From CAZLMF01 sp964560565 (GTDB taxonomy: Bacteria; Bacillota; Clostridia; Oscillospirales; Ruminococcaceae): a stretch of 14,950 bases of DNA. Where the stretch lies: NCBI GenBank assembly GCA_964560565.1, contig CAZLMF010000043.1, positions 1-14,950 on the forward strand, given 5' to 3'. Both the position numbers and the translations under genes were made by a program. This document shows, piece after piece, positions 7,500-13,934 of this stretch. Each line of letters begins with the position of its first letter. Position 1 is the stretch's first letter. The notes below the pieces were generated by a model that saw nothing but the letters and a program-made list of their open reading frames with translations, made no database searches and had not been told where the DNA came from.

Positions 7500-7622
7500 G
7501 CATTGAAGTCCTTGACTCTAATGTTATGCACTAACCTAGAATTCATGGTGACGCGAATGCGGCACGAGGGACATCGTCCCGAGAGTGAATTTGGAATGCA
7601 TTGAAGTCGAAGACTTCAATGC
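7500..7622 (-). promoter_or_regulatory. self-complementary leader element upstream of rlmB
   Basis: Read on the minus strand, GCATTGAAGTC (7622-7612) is followed after three bases by its complement GACTTCAATGC (7608-7598), and the same complement occurs again at 7510-7500. The first arm can therefore form a tight 11-pair hairpin or close a domain of about 100 bases. Inside that domain are GGGAC-GAT-GTCCC (7580-7568) and a small hairpin around GTTA/TAAC. The element begins at the predicted transcription start of rlmB. It could be a cis-regulatory RNA or a dispersed intergenic repeat with inverted ends. I do not recognise a known riboswitch or T-box in it. Confidence 0.5.
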
Positions 7623-7626
7623 TATT

Positions 7627-7651
7627 ATTATAGCATAACCACCGATTGAAA
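7627..7651 (-). promoter_or_regulatory. extended -10 promoter for rlmB
   Basis: On the minus strand TGC-TATAAT (7635-7627) is a consensus extended -10 element. A weak -35, TTGTTT, lies about 18 bases upstream. Transcription would start near 7620, at the first arm of the leader hairpin. Once the assembly duplicate is merged, the rlmB leader would be about 205 bases. Confidence 0.6.
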
Positions 7652-7669
7652 AACAACAAATTTTCGCAT

Positions 7670-7945
7670 TTAGTTGATACTTAGTATAAGTCCTGCTAAA
7701 GCCGCACCAATTGCGGCAGCACCTGTAAGTTTGAGTGCAAGTACCAAAGCACGGCTGTACATACGAGCTCGCTTAACTTTTGGCGCAGCTGTGCCTAGTC
7801 CTCGCAGGTAAAGCTGTACTTGATAATCCAAAACTTCCGCCTCAGTTTGAAGCTTATCATTTCGGACAAAAAGAATCGCCCTTTCGATATACTCATTTTC
7901 TGTGTTTAAAATCTCCACTACTCTCTTGTTAACGCCACGCAACAT
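7670..7945 (-). CDS. small protein with C-terminal membrane anchor, unknown function
   Basis: I do not recognise a named family. The ATG at 7945 gives 91 residues and has GGAGG seven bases upstream. The same frame continues to an ATG at 8002, but that start has no ribosome binding site and adds an unconvincing 19 residues. The protein begins MLRGVNKRVVEI, has a mixed acidic and aliphatic middle (ENEYIERAILFVRND, 17-30), a basic patch KVKRARMYSR (56-65) and one hydrophobic, Ala/Gly-rich segment near 66-89 that ends one or two residues before the C-terminus. This suits a tail-anchored protein whose N-terminal domain faces the cytoplasm. The gene stands between the DUF6062-like gene and rlmB, all on the same strand. 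A short hairpin overlaps its ribosome binding site. Confidence 0.7.
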   Translation of the reverse strand: MLRGVNKRVVEILNTENEYIERAILFVRNDKLQTEAEVLDYQVQLYLRGLGTAAPKVKRARMYSRALVLALKLTGAAAIGAALAGLILSIN

Positions 7946-7954
7946 GTTACAACC

Positions 7955-7979
7955 TCCGTTAAAATGCAGTTTCAACGGA
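7955..7979 (-). promoter_or_regulatory. hairpin covering part of a ribosome binding site
   Basis: TCCGTT (minus strand 7979-7974) pairs with AACGGA (7960-7955) around 13 bases. The 3' arm runs into the GGAGG that serves the ATG at 7945. It could lower or regulate initiation, but the stem is only six pairs. Confidence 0.35.
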
Positions 7980-8036
7980 ATTTTAGGCATTTGACAATAC
8001 ATTTATACAATTTGTAGATAAATTTTTGTTAAACTT

Positions 8037-8160
8037 GTTGAAGTAGCTGTTGAAAACTTTATTTTTCTTTATATAAATGTTGAAAACCCTGTGGAGAAGG
8101 TTGAAAGTCCTTGCTTTAATCAACCTCACTTTAGCGGTTGAAAGTATTTATTGTGTTGAA
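8037..8160. repeat. cluster of six GTTGAA repeats with one near-consensus DnaA box
   Basis: GTTGAA occurs on the plus strand at 8037, 8049, 8079, 8100, 8137 and 8155, usually continuing as AAC or AG, and an inverted relative (ATCAACC) lies at 8119. Intervals are 12, 30, 21, 37 and 18 bases, so there is no strict period. TGTGGAGAA at 8090-8098 differs by one base from the inverse DnaA box TGTGGATAA. The spacer contains no gene that I can support. Confidence 0.6.
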
Positions 8161-8193
8161 AGCTTGTAAACTTTGAGTAGATGGAATAAAGTG

Positions 8194-8889
8194 CTACTGC
8201 ATTTCTCTTGTGGTCAAGAATTTTAGTGTGCGCTCTATTGCATCCTTTGAGTTGCCCCAATCTGCTTCCTTGCCGGAATTACGGTAGTCAAACATTGAGC
8301 AGAATTTATCTATATCAGCCTGTAAAAGCTCAAGATGGCGCACTGTAAGGGCGGTTGTCATTTTAAGAAAATCACTTCCATGCGCTTTATTTAGCTTTAT
8401 GACCCTTTCCGCGCCACTGTAAAGCATCTGATAATGATTCATACATATAAATTCCTGTTCGCTGTAAAGCTTGCGAAAGTTACGGTCCTTAGCGTACATA
8501 GTGTAGACCGTTTCAGTAAGATGCGAAATGCCCCAATCGACTTTATCGCACACAAAGCATGATTCATTAAGCTTTGCCGCCTTCTTTATTTTGGTTTGGT
8601 TGGTTGTGAAAAAACCTCCGCTTAGAACCTTTTCACGGATTTCAGTAATATGACTTTGGAGTATAAGCCCCAGTCCCAATCGATTTTTCTGCTGAAGTAG
8701 CATAGGGTAATGGTCGTGACAAAAACCCTTGTGGTTGGTTTCAATCCGCACATCCGTCTCCATCATTGCAGCACCCATAATATACTCCACGCAGCGATTT
8801 TCAAGCATATCTCTCATTGTGCATAAAGGGCATCCGTCTCTTGGCTCAAACACCTCGTTAATAGGTATTGTAAGTATACTTTCACGCAT
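8194..8889 (-). CDS. DUF6062-like protein with two Cys/His modules
   Basis: A 231-residue soluble protein that resembles, from memory, the clostridial DUF6062 family, which has no assigned function. It carries two similar metal-binding-like modules. The first is CPLC (20-23) with FCHDHY (56-61); the second is CFVC (111-114) with ICMNHY (148-153). Each pairs a CxxC with a later CHxH or CxxH about 35 residues on, and each is followed by an ML motif (PMLL, QMLY), which suggests an internal duplication that could bind two zinc ions. The start at 8889 gives the family-like opening MRESILTIPINEVFE; GGAAAGG lies about ten bases upstream. It is divergent from the DNA glycosylase gene. No clear terminator follows its stop. 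Confidence 0.65.
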   Translation of the reverse strand: MRESILTIPINEVFEPRDGCPLCTMRDMLENRCVEYIMGAAMMETDVRIETNHKGFCHDHYPMLLQQKNRLGLGLILQSHITEIREKVLSGGFFTTNQTKIKKAAKLNESCFVCDKVDWGISHLTETVYTMYAKDRNFRKLYSEQEFICMNHYQMLYSGAERVIKLNKAHGSDFLKMTTALTVRHLELLQADIDKFCSMFDYRNSGKEADWGNSKDAIERTLKFLTTREMQ

Positions 8890-8964
8890 CTATATCATGC
8901 CTTTCCAATAAAATTCGTAATCTTTTACTTTTGCTTTGCTTAATTTTAACGTCAATTTATGCAT

Positions 8965-8993
8965 TTGCGCTTTCACATCTATTCTAGTATAAT
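8965..8993 (+). promoter_or_regulatory. promoter for the DNA glycosylase gene
   Basis: A consensus -10 element TATAAT (8988-8993) stands 17 bases after a weak -35, TTGCGC (8965-8970). Transcription would start near 9000, about 37 bases before the ATG at 9037. Confidence 0.55.
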
Positions 8994-9036
8994 ATAAGTA
9001 AATAATCAAGCCTAAAACGGAAGTGAACGTAAAAAA

Positions 9037-9861
9037 ATGGAATATCGTGTACATAAAAACGACATAATAATTACTCAGCCTGATTTTGACCTAGCGCAAA
9101 CTCTTGATTGCGGTCAAGCTTTTCGGTGGCAGGAATGCGAGAATGGCTACTCAGGCTTTGCAGGGGATAGATTTCTGCGGGTTTCTCAGGTTGGGGATGT
9201 CTTCACCTTTCACGATACTAGTGAGGAGGACTTTCTCGGCTTTTGGGCGGAGTATTTCGACCTTTACACCGATTACAGCGCACTAAAAGAACAGTTTTCG
9301 AAAGACCTTACCATGCGTGAAGCATGTGAGTATGCAAAGGGCATTCGCTTGTTAAGGCAAGACCCTTGGGAGGCGCTTATAAGCTTTATCATCTCGCAAA
9401 ACAACAATATCCCCCGTATAAAGGGTATAATATCAAGGCTATGTGAGCTTTTCGGCGGCAGATTTCCCACAGCTGAGGACATATGCAGTGTAGGCGAAAC
9501 AAGTCTTGCGCCCATTAGGGCAGGCTTTCGCAGTAGGTATATAGTGGACTGTGCAAGAAAAGTGCTATCAAAAGAGGTTGACCTTGAATATGTGAGCATT
9601 TGCCCCATAGATGAGGCAAGGGCAATACTAATGCGCATATGCGGCGTTGGGATAAAGGTGGCGGAATGCGCTTTGCTGTTTGGTTTCCATCGGATTGAGG
9701 CATTCCCTGTTGATGTGTGGATTAAGCGTGTAATGGCTGAATTCTATCCTAACGGCTTGCCGGATTGCGTGCTGGGAGCGCAGGGCATTGCACAGCAGTT
9801 TCTTTTCCACTACATTCGCACTTCTCCCAATGTTGTGTCAACTTTTTCACAAAGTCGTTGA
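9037..9861 (+). CDS. 8-oxoguanine DNA glycosylase/AP lyase, OGG1 type
   Basis: Base-excision repair enzyme of the HhH-GPD superfamily, 274 residues, with the eukaryote-like OGG1 N-terminal domain (FDLAQTLDCGQAFRWQ, 17-32, matches the OGG_N signature). The catalytic domain shows SFIISQNNNIPRIKGII (116-132), the helix-hairpin-helix ICGVGIKVAECALLFGF (201-217) with the Schiff-base lysine K207, and the catalytic aspartate D226 in FPVDVW. It would excise 8-oxoguanine opposite cytosine and nick the strand; this comes from family knowledge. The ATG at 9037 has only a modest ribosome binding site (GGAAGTG, about 12 bases away). The C-terminus ends in an unusual STFSQSR tail. The stop codon overlaps the -35 box of the following aldolase promoter, so the genes are transcribed separately at least in part. 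Confidence 0.92.
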   Translation: MEYRVHKNDIIITQPDFDLAQTLDCGQAFRWQECENGYSGFAGDRFLRVSQVGDVFTFHDTSEEDFLGFWAEYFDLYTDYSALKEQFSKDLTMREACEYAKGIRLLRQDPWEALISFIISQNNNIPRIKGIISRLCELFGGRFPTAEDICSVGETSLAPIRAGFRSRYIVDCARKVLSKEVDLEYVSICPIDEARAILMRICGVGIKVAECALLFGFHRIEAFPVDVWIKRVMAEFYPNGLPDCVLGAQGIAQQFLFHYIRTSPNVVSTFSQSR

Positions 9862-9886
9862 TTTTTCGGCTCATATATCTTATAAT
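9858..9886 (+). promoter_or_regulatory. sigma-A promoter for fructose-bisphosphate aldolase
   Basis: TTGATT (9858-9863), a 17-base spacer and TATAAT (9881-9886) form a strong promoter 40 bases before the ATG at 9927. The -35 overlaps the TGA stop of the preceding gene. Confidence 0.8.
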
Positions 9887-9926
9887 GATTAGGTAAACAA
9901 AACTTTATAACGCAGGAGGAAAATAA

Positions 9927-10790
9927 ATGCTAGTATCAGCTAAGGAAATGCTAAATAAGGCTCGCGACGGCAAATATGCCGTTGGGCAGTTTAACATCAA
10001 CAATTTGGAGTGGACAAAGGCTGTTCTGACCACCGCACAGGAGAATAACTCACCTGTAATTCTTGGTGTGTCTGAGGGCGCAGGCAAGTATATGTGCGGC
10101 TATAAGACAGTTGCGGCTATGGTAAACGCAATTATGGAGGAGCTCAAAATCACAGTTCCTGTTGCACTGCACCTTGACCACGGCAGCTATGAGGGTGCGC
10201 TAAAGTGCATCGAAGCTGGCTTTTCATCGGTAATGTTCGACGGTTCACACTACCCCATTGATGAGAACATCGAAAAGACAACTACTTTGGTTAAGCTTTG
10301 CAATGAACGTGGTATCTCCCTTGAGGCAGAGGTTGGCTCAATCGGAGGCGAGGAGGACGGCGTTGTCGGCACAGGTGAGGTTGCAGACCCTAAGGAGTGC
10401 AAGGCTATTGCAGACTTAGGTGTAACAATGCTTGCAGCAGGCATTGGCAACATTCACGGTCAATATCCTGCAAACTGGGCTGGGTTAAGCTTTGAAACTC
10501 TTGCAGAAATTCAGAAGCTTACAGGCGATATGCCCCTTGTTCTTCACGGAGGAACAGGCATTGAAGAGGATATGATTCAACGGGCGATTTCCCTTGGTGT
10601 TTCTAAGATTAACGTCAACACTGAGTGTCAGCTGACATTTGCGGCTGCTACTCGTGCTTATATTGAGGCTGGCAAGGACAAGTCCGGCAAGGGCTTTGAC
10701 CCACGCAAGCTGCTTGCTCCCGGCTATGAGGCTATAAAGGCAACTGTCAAGGAAAAGATGGAGCTTTTTGGCTCAGTAAACAAAGCGTAA
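9927..10790 (+). CDS. fba: class II fructose-1,6-bisphosphate aldolase
   Basis: Zinc-dependent glycolytic and gluconeogenic enzyme that cleaves fructose-1,6-bisphosphate to dihydroxyacetone phosphate and glyceraldehyde-3-phosphate. At 287 residues it is the usual length of the shorter, Bacillus-like class II form. Visible catalytic elements are HLDHGS with catalytic D84 and zinc ligand H85, EAEVG with metal-binding E135, GNIHG with H177, LHGGTG with H207 and the substrate-binding INVNTE (228-233). The ATG at 9927 has an excellent AGGAGG with seven bases of spacing. No terminator is visible after it, so its message may read on into the riboswitch and transporter gene. Tagatose- or ketose-bisphosphate aldolases share these motifs, so the sugar specificity is an inference. 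Confidence 0.93.
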   Translation: MLVSAKEMLNKARDGKYAVGQFNINNLEWTKAVLTTAQENNSPVILGVSEGAGKYMCGYKTVAAMVNAIMEELKITVPVALHLDHGSYEGALKCIEAGFSSVMFDGSHYPIDENIEKTTTLVKLCNERGISLEAEVGSIGGEEDGVVGTGEVADPKECKAIADLGVTMLAAGIGNIHGQYPANWAGLSFETLAEIQKLTGDMPLVLHGGTGIEEDMIQRAISLGVSKINVNTECQLTFAAATRAYIEAGKDKSGKGFDPRKLLAPGYEAIKATVKEKMELFGSVNKA

Positions 10791-10814
10791 ATAACACAGA
10801 CGAAAATTGAATAA

Positions 10815-10858
10815 GAGAGTGTATCCTAGACTACCACTCTTAAATAAAAACGAGGAGA
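10815..10858 (+). promoter_or_regulatory. preQ1-I riboswitch, translational type
   Basis: AGAGTG (10816-10821) pairs with CACTCT (10835-10840). The 13-base loop TATCCTAGACTAC closely resembles the CUAGCUAC loop of known preQ1-I aptamers, and the stem is followed by the characteristic A-rich tail (TAAATAAAAACGAGGAG). Loop bases TCCT (10824-10827) can form the pseudoknot with AGGA (10853-10856), which lies in the ribosome binding site of the transporter. Ligand binding would therefore hide the binding site. A queuosine-precursor transporter directly downstream is a known target of this class. Confidence 0.85.
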
Positions 10859-10866
10859 GAATTTAA

Positions 10867-11388
10867 TTGAGAAATCTTGATATAAAGCGTATTACTATTT
10901 TAGCCGCCATTGCAGCACTCTATGTGGCGATTACCATTGCAGGCGGCTCACTTTCGTACCTAGGTGTGCAGTTTAGAATTTCGGAGGCACTGGTTCTTCT
11001 TTGCTTTTACCGCAAGGAATACTGCATTTCAATGGTGATAGGCTGTGCAATTGCGAACCTTTTCAGTCCTATGTGGGCGGTAGATTTAGTGTTTGGCACA
11101 TTTGCAACGCTTATTTCTGTCATCTGTATCTATAAGGCAAAGAACCTTGTTGTGGCGTCACTTTTCCCTGTAATTTTCAATGCTATTATAATTGGGATTG
11201 AACTTAAGGTTGTGCTGAACCTTCCGCTGTTTCTTTCAATGGCGCAGGTTGCTGTCGGGGAGCTAGTGTGTGTAACTATCTTGGGAGTATCGCTGTTTAA
11301 AGTCCTTGAAAAGAATAAAGGCTTTATGAGTCTTATAAACTTCGGCGAGAGTACAAACACTAAGTTTGCACATATAAAGTCAAATTAG
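10867..11388 (+). CDS. queT: QueT-family queuosine precursor transporter (ECF substrate-binding subunit)
   Basis: Membrane protein of 173 residues matching the QueT family (formerly DUF988), the substrate-specific S component of an energy-coupling-factor transporter thought to import preQ1 or a related queuosine precursor. Diagnostic stretches are ITIAGGSLSYLGVQFRISEAL (22-42), GCAIANLFSP (59-68) and DLVFGTFATL (73-82). About six membrane segments are visible, and the tail after about 145 is hydrophilic. The start is TTG at 10867; no nearby ATG exists and GAGGAG sits at a proper distance. The riboswitch covers this site, so the weak start and the switch together would keep expression low when preQ1 is present. 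The shared ECF module (EcfA, EcfT) is not in the window. Confidence 0.88.
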   Translation: MRNLDIKRITILAAIAALYVAITIAGGSLSYLGVQFRISEALVLLCFYRKEYCISMVIGCAIANLFSPMWAVDLVFGTFATLISVICIYKAKNLVVASLFPVIFNAIIIGIELKVVLNLPLFLSMAQVAVGELVCVTILGVSLFKVLEKNKGFMSLINFGESTNTKFAHIKSN

Positions 11389-11414
11389 CTTATACGTATC
11401 AAGTGTAGAACTCA

Positions 11415-11443
11415 TTGCACTTACTTGATAAATAATGTATAAT
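11415..11443 (+). promoter_or_regulatory. sigma-A promoter for nadE
   Basis: TTGCAC (11415-11420), a 17-base spacer and TATAAT (11438-11443) form a strong promoter. Its -10 box overlaps the 5' arm of the queT terminator. Transcription would start near 11450, inside the hairpin, so transcripts from this promoter lack the full stem. Confidence 0.7.
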
Positions 11444-11478
11444 TAGTGTGTCCTGAAAATGGGCACACTAATTTTTAT
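11441..11478 (+). terminator. rho-independent terminator after queT
   Basis: AATTAGTGTG-T-CC (11441-11453) pairs with GG-G-CACACTAATT (11461-11473), with one T-G wobble and a 7-base loop, then TTTATT. The T-run follows the stem directly. It lies 50 bases after the queT stop. The palindrome could also be a protein-binding site over the nadE promoter. Confidence 0.8.
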
Positions 11479-11504
11479 TAGACTTTGTTTAGGAGGGGAA
11501 ATAT

Positions 11505-13367
11505 ATGAGATTTGGCTTACTCAAGGTCACTCTTGCGGAGATTGACCTTGCCATTGCAAAGCCTCTTGAAAACGCAAAAAGGCATATCGAGCAAATTAAA
11601 CTTGCCTATGCTGACGGCTCAAGGCTTATTGTTTTTACGGAGCTTTCACTTACGGGCTACACCTGCGCCGATTTGTTTTTAACCCATGAGCTTTTATCCG
11701 AGTCTCGAAAGGCAATACTAAAGTTGCTAAAGGCAACTAACGAGCTTGATATAGTCGTGGTATGCGGCGCTCCCCTGTCTATCAACGGCACTATATATAA
11801 CTGCGCTGTGGTTATACACCGCGGGCGTCTAATCGGCATTGTGCCAAAATGCTATCTGCCCGATTACGGCGAATACTACGAAAGCCGCTACTTCACAAGC
11901 GGACTTGATGTGCCGCCTCATACGCAGTTTACACTTCATGGTCAGACTGTGCCCTTTGGCTCAAAGCTAATTTTTGCTTGTGAGAATATGTCGGGCTTTA
12001 CCTTTGCAGTTGAGATTTGTGAGGATTTATGGGTGCCCTTATCACCCTCGGACTACCACGCAATAGCAGGGGCAAACATTATCTGCAACCCCTCTGCAAG
12101 CAATGACTACGCAGGAAAAGCAACCCGCCGTGAAAGGCTCATTGCCGCTCAAAGCGAAAAGCTAATGTGTGCATATTTGTATTCCTCAGGCGGCACGGGT
12201 GAAAGCTCCACCGACCTGTATTTCAGCTCCGATAAAGTGGTTTCCATGTTAGGCACTGCGGAGCGCTATACTACTCCGCAGGTGACGAAAATACTCGACC
12301 TGCAATCCATCACTGCCTCACGCAGGAAAACTAATACCTTTAAAACTCATACCTCACACGATTATGATTATGTCACCTTTACCCTTGATAAATTTGAGCT
12401 TGCCCTTAGCCCCAGCAGTAAAACTCCGTTTTTGCCTACTGCGGACAAGGTCCCTGCGTTTTTGAATAAGGTTTTCGACATTCAAACTCAAGGCTTAGTT
12501 CAGCGTATGCGTGCGGCAAGGATTGACCGCCTTGTGATAGGTGTTTCCGGCGGGCTTGATTCCACCCTTGCACTGCTTGTTTGCGTAAATGCCTGCAAGG
12601 AGCTTGGACTACCCACCACGAATGTTCACGCCCTAACAATGCCCTGTTTTGGCACAACTACTCATTCCTTTAACAAGAGCATTTCGCTTATAAACTCCCT
12701 AGGCTGTACTTGCCGTGAGATTGATATAAAAGATATTGTGACTAAGCAGCTAAACCTCATTGACCACGATGGTGACGCCGATGTGACCTACGAAAATGCT
12801 CAGGCACGTCAACGTATGATGATGCTTATGAATGTGGCAAATGATGTGGGTGGGCTTGTTGTTGGCACTTCCGACCTATCCGAGATTGCAATAGGCTTTT
12901 CAACTTTTGGCGGCGACCATTTGAGTATGTATAATGTCAACTGCTCCATTCCTAAAACTCTTGTGCGTGAGCTTGTCCGCCGTTATGGTGACAATTGCGG
13001 CGATGAGCGCCTTGCAAGCACCTTGCATGATATCGCAAGCTCCCCCATCAGTCCCGAGCTTTTACCTGTCAATGCTTTAGGTGAGCAGGAGCAGGATACT
13101 GAAAGCATTGTAGGAAGCTATGAGCTGATTGACTTTTTGCTCTACCATCAGCTGAAATTCGGTTTTTCAAAAGTTAAGCTCACCGCAATGTTAAAAGCTA
13201 CTTTTGTAGATGATTATGACGAGGAAGAACTTGAAAACACAGCAAAAATGTACTTCCACAGGTTTTATCGCAGTCAGTTTAAGCGCTCTTGTATGCCTGA
13301 TGGTATCAAGGCAATGGAGCTTTCTCTCTCGCCCAGAAGTGATTATAGACTACCAAGCGATATGTAA
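11505..13367 (+). CDS. nadE: glutamine-dependent NAD+ synthetase
   Basis: Final step of NAD biosynthesis: amidation of nicotinic acid adenine dinucleotide with ATP, using ammonia from glutamine. The 620-residue two-domain form is complete. The N-terminal nitrilase-type glutaminase (about 1-270) has its Glu-Lys-Cys triad at E46 (FTELSLTGYTC), K115 (VPKCYLPDYGEYYE) and C172 (VEICEDLW). The C-terminal synthetase (about 320-620) has the ATP-binding SGGLDS (348-353), GTSDLSEIAIGFSTFGGDH (454-472) and the late FKRSCMPDG. The ATG at 11505 is preceded by AGGAGGGG at good spacing. The gene has its own promoter and converges on the metal-dependent regulator, with a shared terminator between them. Confidence 0.95.
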   Translation: MRFGLLKVTLAEIDLAIAKPLENAKRHIEQIKLAYADGSRLIVFTELSLTGYTCADLFLTHELLSESRKAILKLLKATNELDIVVVCGAPLSINGTIYNCAVVIHRGRLIGIVPKCYLPDYGEYYESRYFTSGLDVPPHTQFTLHGQTVPFGSKLIFACENMSGFTFAVEICEDLWVPLSPSDYHAIAGANIICNPSASNDYAGKATRRERLIAAQSEKLMCAYLYSSGGTGESSTDLYFSSDKVVSMLGTAERYTTPQVTKILDLQSITASRRKTNTFKTHTSHDYDYVTFTLDKFELALSPSSKTPFLPTADKVPAFLNKVFDIQTQGLVQRMRAARIDRLVIGVSGGLDSTLALLVCVNACKELGLPTTNVHALTMPCFGTTTHSFNKSISLINSLGCTCREIDIKDIVTKQLNLIDHDGDADVTYENAQARQRMMMLMNVANDVGGLVVGTSDLSEIAIGFSTFGGDHLSMYNVNCSIPKTLVRELVRRYGDNCGDERLASTLHDIASSPISPELLPVNALGEQEQDTESIVGSYELIDFLLYHQLKFGFSKVKLTAMLKATFVDDYDEEELENTAKMYFHRFYRSQFKRSCMPDGIKAMELSLSPRSDYRLPSDM

Positions 13368-13386
13368 ATTTTGTATTTTGCACTTA

Positions 13387-13426
13387 AATAAAGCTCATTA
13401 CAGTTTTAATTGTAATGAGCTTTATT
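13387..13426. terminator. bidirectional terminator between nadE and the metal regulator
   Basis: AATAAAGCTCATTACA (13387-13402) and TGTAATGAGCTTTATT (13411-13426) are perfect 16-base inverted arms around an 8-base loop, with T-runs on both sides. It lies 19 bases after nadE. The stop codon of the minus-strand regulator (13422-13424) is inside the hairpin. Confidence 0.92.
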
Positions 13427-13850
13427 TTTCTATGGTTTTTTGGTGTTCTAAAAGCTTCTCAATATTCTCAACAGTTTCAGGCGAGAAAAAATGCTCAATT
13501 CTTTCAACCAGCTCAAGTTCGCTTGCCGAGCCATTTACCATGCAGAAAAACTTTTGCAGTATCTCATGCCTATGCAGTAAATACTCCCCCATTTTTCTGC
13601 CCTTATCCGTTGGGTATATTGCCCCGTATGGCTCGAATTCCACAAGCCCTAAGGATTTTAGCTTGTATACCATTTTTGACGATGAGGGTGGGGTGACGTT
13701 AAGCTTTGCGGCAAGAGCATTTACGCGAATGTTATCCCCTCGCTGCCAACTGCGGTATATCATCTCAAGATAATCCTCCATTGCAGGAGAAACAGCATTC
13801 TTGCTCCTTATATCATAGCCCTTTAATGTATAAAATTTGCTGTCAGGCAT
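13422..13850 (-). CDS. DtxR/MntR-family metal-dependent transcriptional regulator
   Basis: DNA-binding repressor of 142 residues. The N-terminal winged helix (about 22-85) holds MEDYLEMIY, VNALAAKLNVTPPSSSKMVYKL and LTSKG-like YPTDKG. The dimerisation and metal domain follows (about 86-142). Compared with Bacillus MntR from memory, the six primary metal ligands all have counterparts: D26, E29, H95, E116, E119 and H120. It lacks the SH3-like third domain of DtxR and IdeR, as MntR does. The glutamate at the E116 position is the MntR-type residue; DtxR has cysteine there. The start at 13850 has GGGAGG six bases upstream. It is divergent from feoA-feoB and probably represses that operon, and perhaps itself, when iron or manganese is plentiful. 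Confidence 0.9.
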   Translation of the reverse strand: MPDSKFYTLKGYDIRSKNAVSPAMEDYLEMIYRSWQRGDNIRVNALAAKLNVTPPSSSKMVYKLKSLGLVEFEPYGAIYPTDKGRKMGEYLLHRHEILQKFFCMVNGSASELELVERIEHFFSPETVENIEKLLEHQKTIEK

Positions 13851-13875
13851 AAAATACCTCCCATTAATTGTAACA

Positions 13876-13903
13876 TTGAACTGTTTGCTGAATAATATAT
13901 ATA
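13876..13903 (+). promoter_or_regulatory. probable promoter for feoA-feoB
   Basis: TTGAAC (13876-13881) with a 16-base spacer and TATATA (13898-13903) is a reasonable sigma-A promoter. The AT-rich tract allows neighbouring -10 choices, so the exact position is uncertain. The start point would fall near 13910, at the edge of the palindrome that follows. Confidence 0.45.
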
Positions 13904-13910
13904 TCAGAAG

Positions 13911-13934
13911 TAAAGTTTCACTAAGCTAACTTTA
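13911..13934. promoter_or_regulatory. candidate metal-regulator operator upstream of feoA
   Basis: TAAAGTT (13911-13917) and AACTTTA (13928-13934) are perfect 7-base inverted arms around ten bases that include CTAAGCTAAC. The AGTT...CTAAGCTAACTT content loosely resembles DtxR-family boxes (TTAGGTTAGCCTAACCTAA type). Its place across the predicted feoA start site, in the space shared with the divergent regulator gene, is what an autoregulated repressor site would look like. Binding itself is inference. Confidence 0.5.

Noticed and set aside
7500..7622. T-box leader upstream of rlmB
   Set aside because: The conserved T-box antiterminator sequence (AGGGUGGNACCGCG type) is absent and no terminator precedes the gene.
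7946..8002. Upstream ATG at 8002 for the small membrane-anchored protein
   Set aside because: There is no ribosome binding site before it, and the 19 added residues cover the leader hairpin and the strong GGAGG of the internal ATG.
8037..8160. CRISPR array or tandem repeat reading of the GTTGAA cluster
   Set aside because: The repeated unit is only 6-9 bases and the intervals are irregular (12-37 bases), unlike CRISPR repeats and spacers.
8037..8160. Replication origin
   Set aside because: Only one near-consensus DnaA box is visible, there is no clear AT-rich unwinding tract next to it, and dnaA, dnaN or other replication genes are absent.
13210..13773. 187-codon plus-strand frame overlapping the end of nadE and the regulator
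   Set aside because: It overlaps two well-recognised genes in other frames, crosses the strong terminator hairpin, and shows no protein-like pattern.
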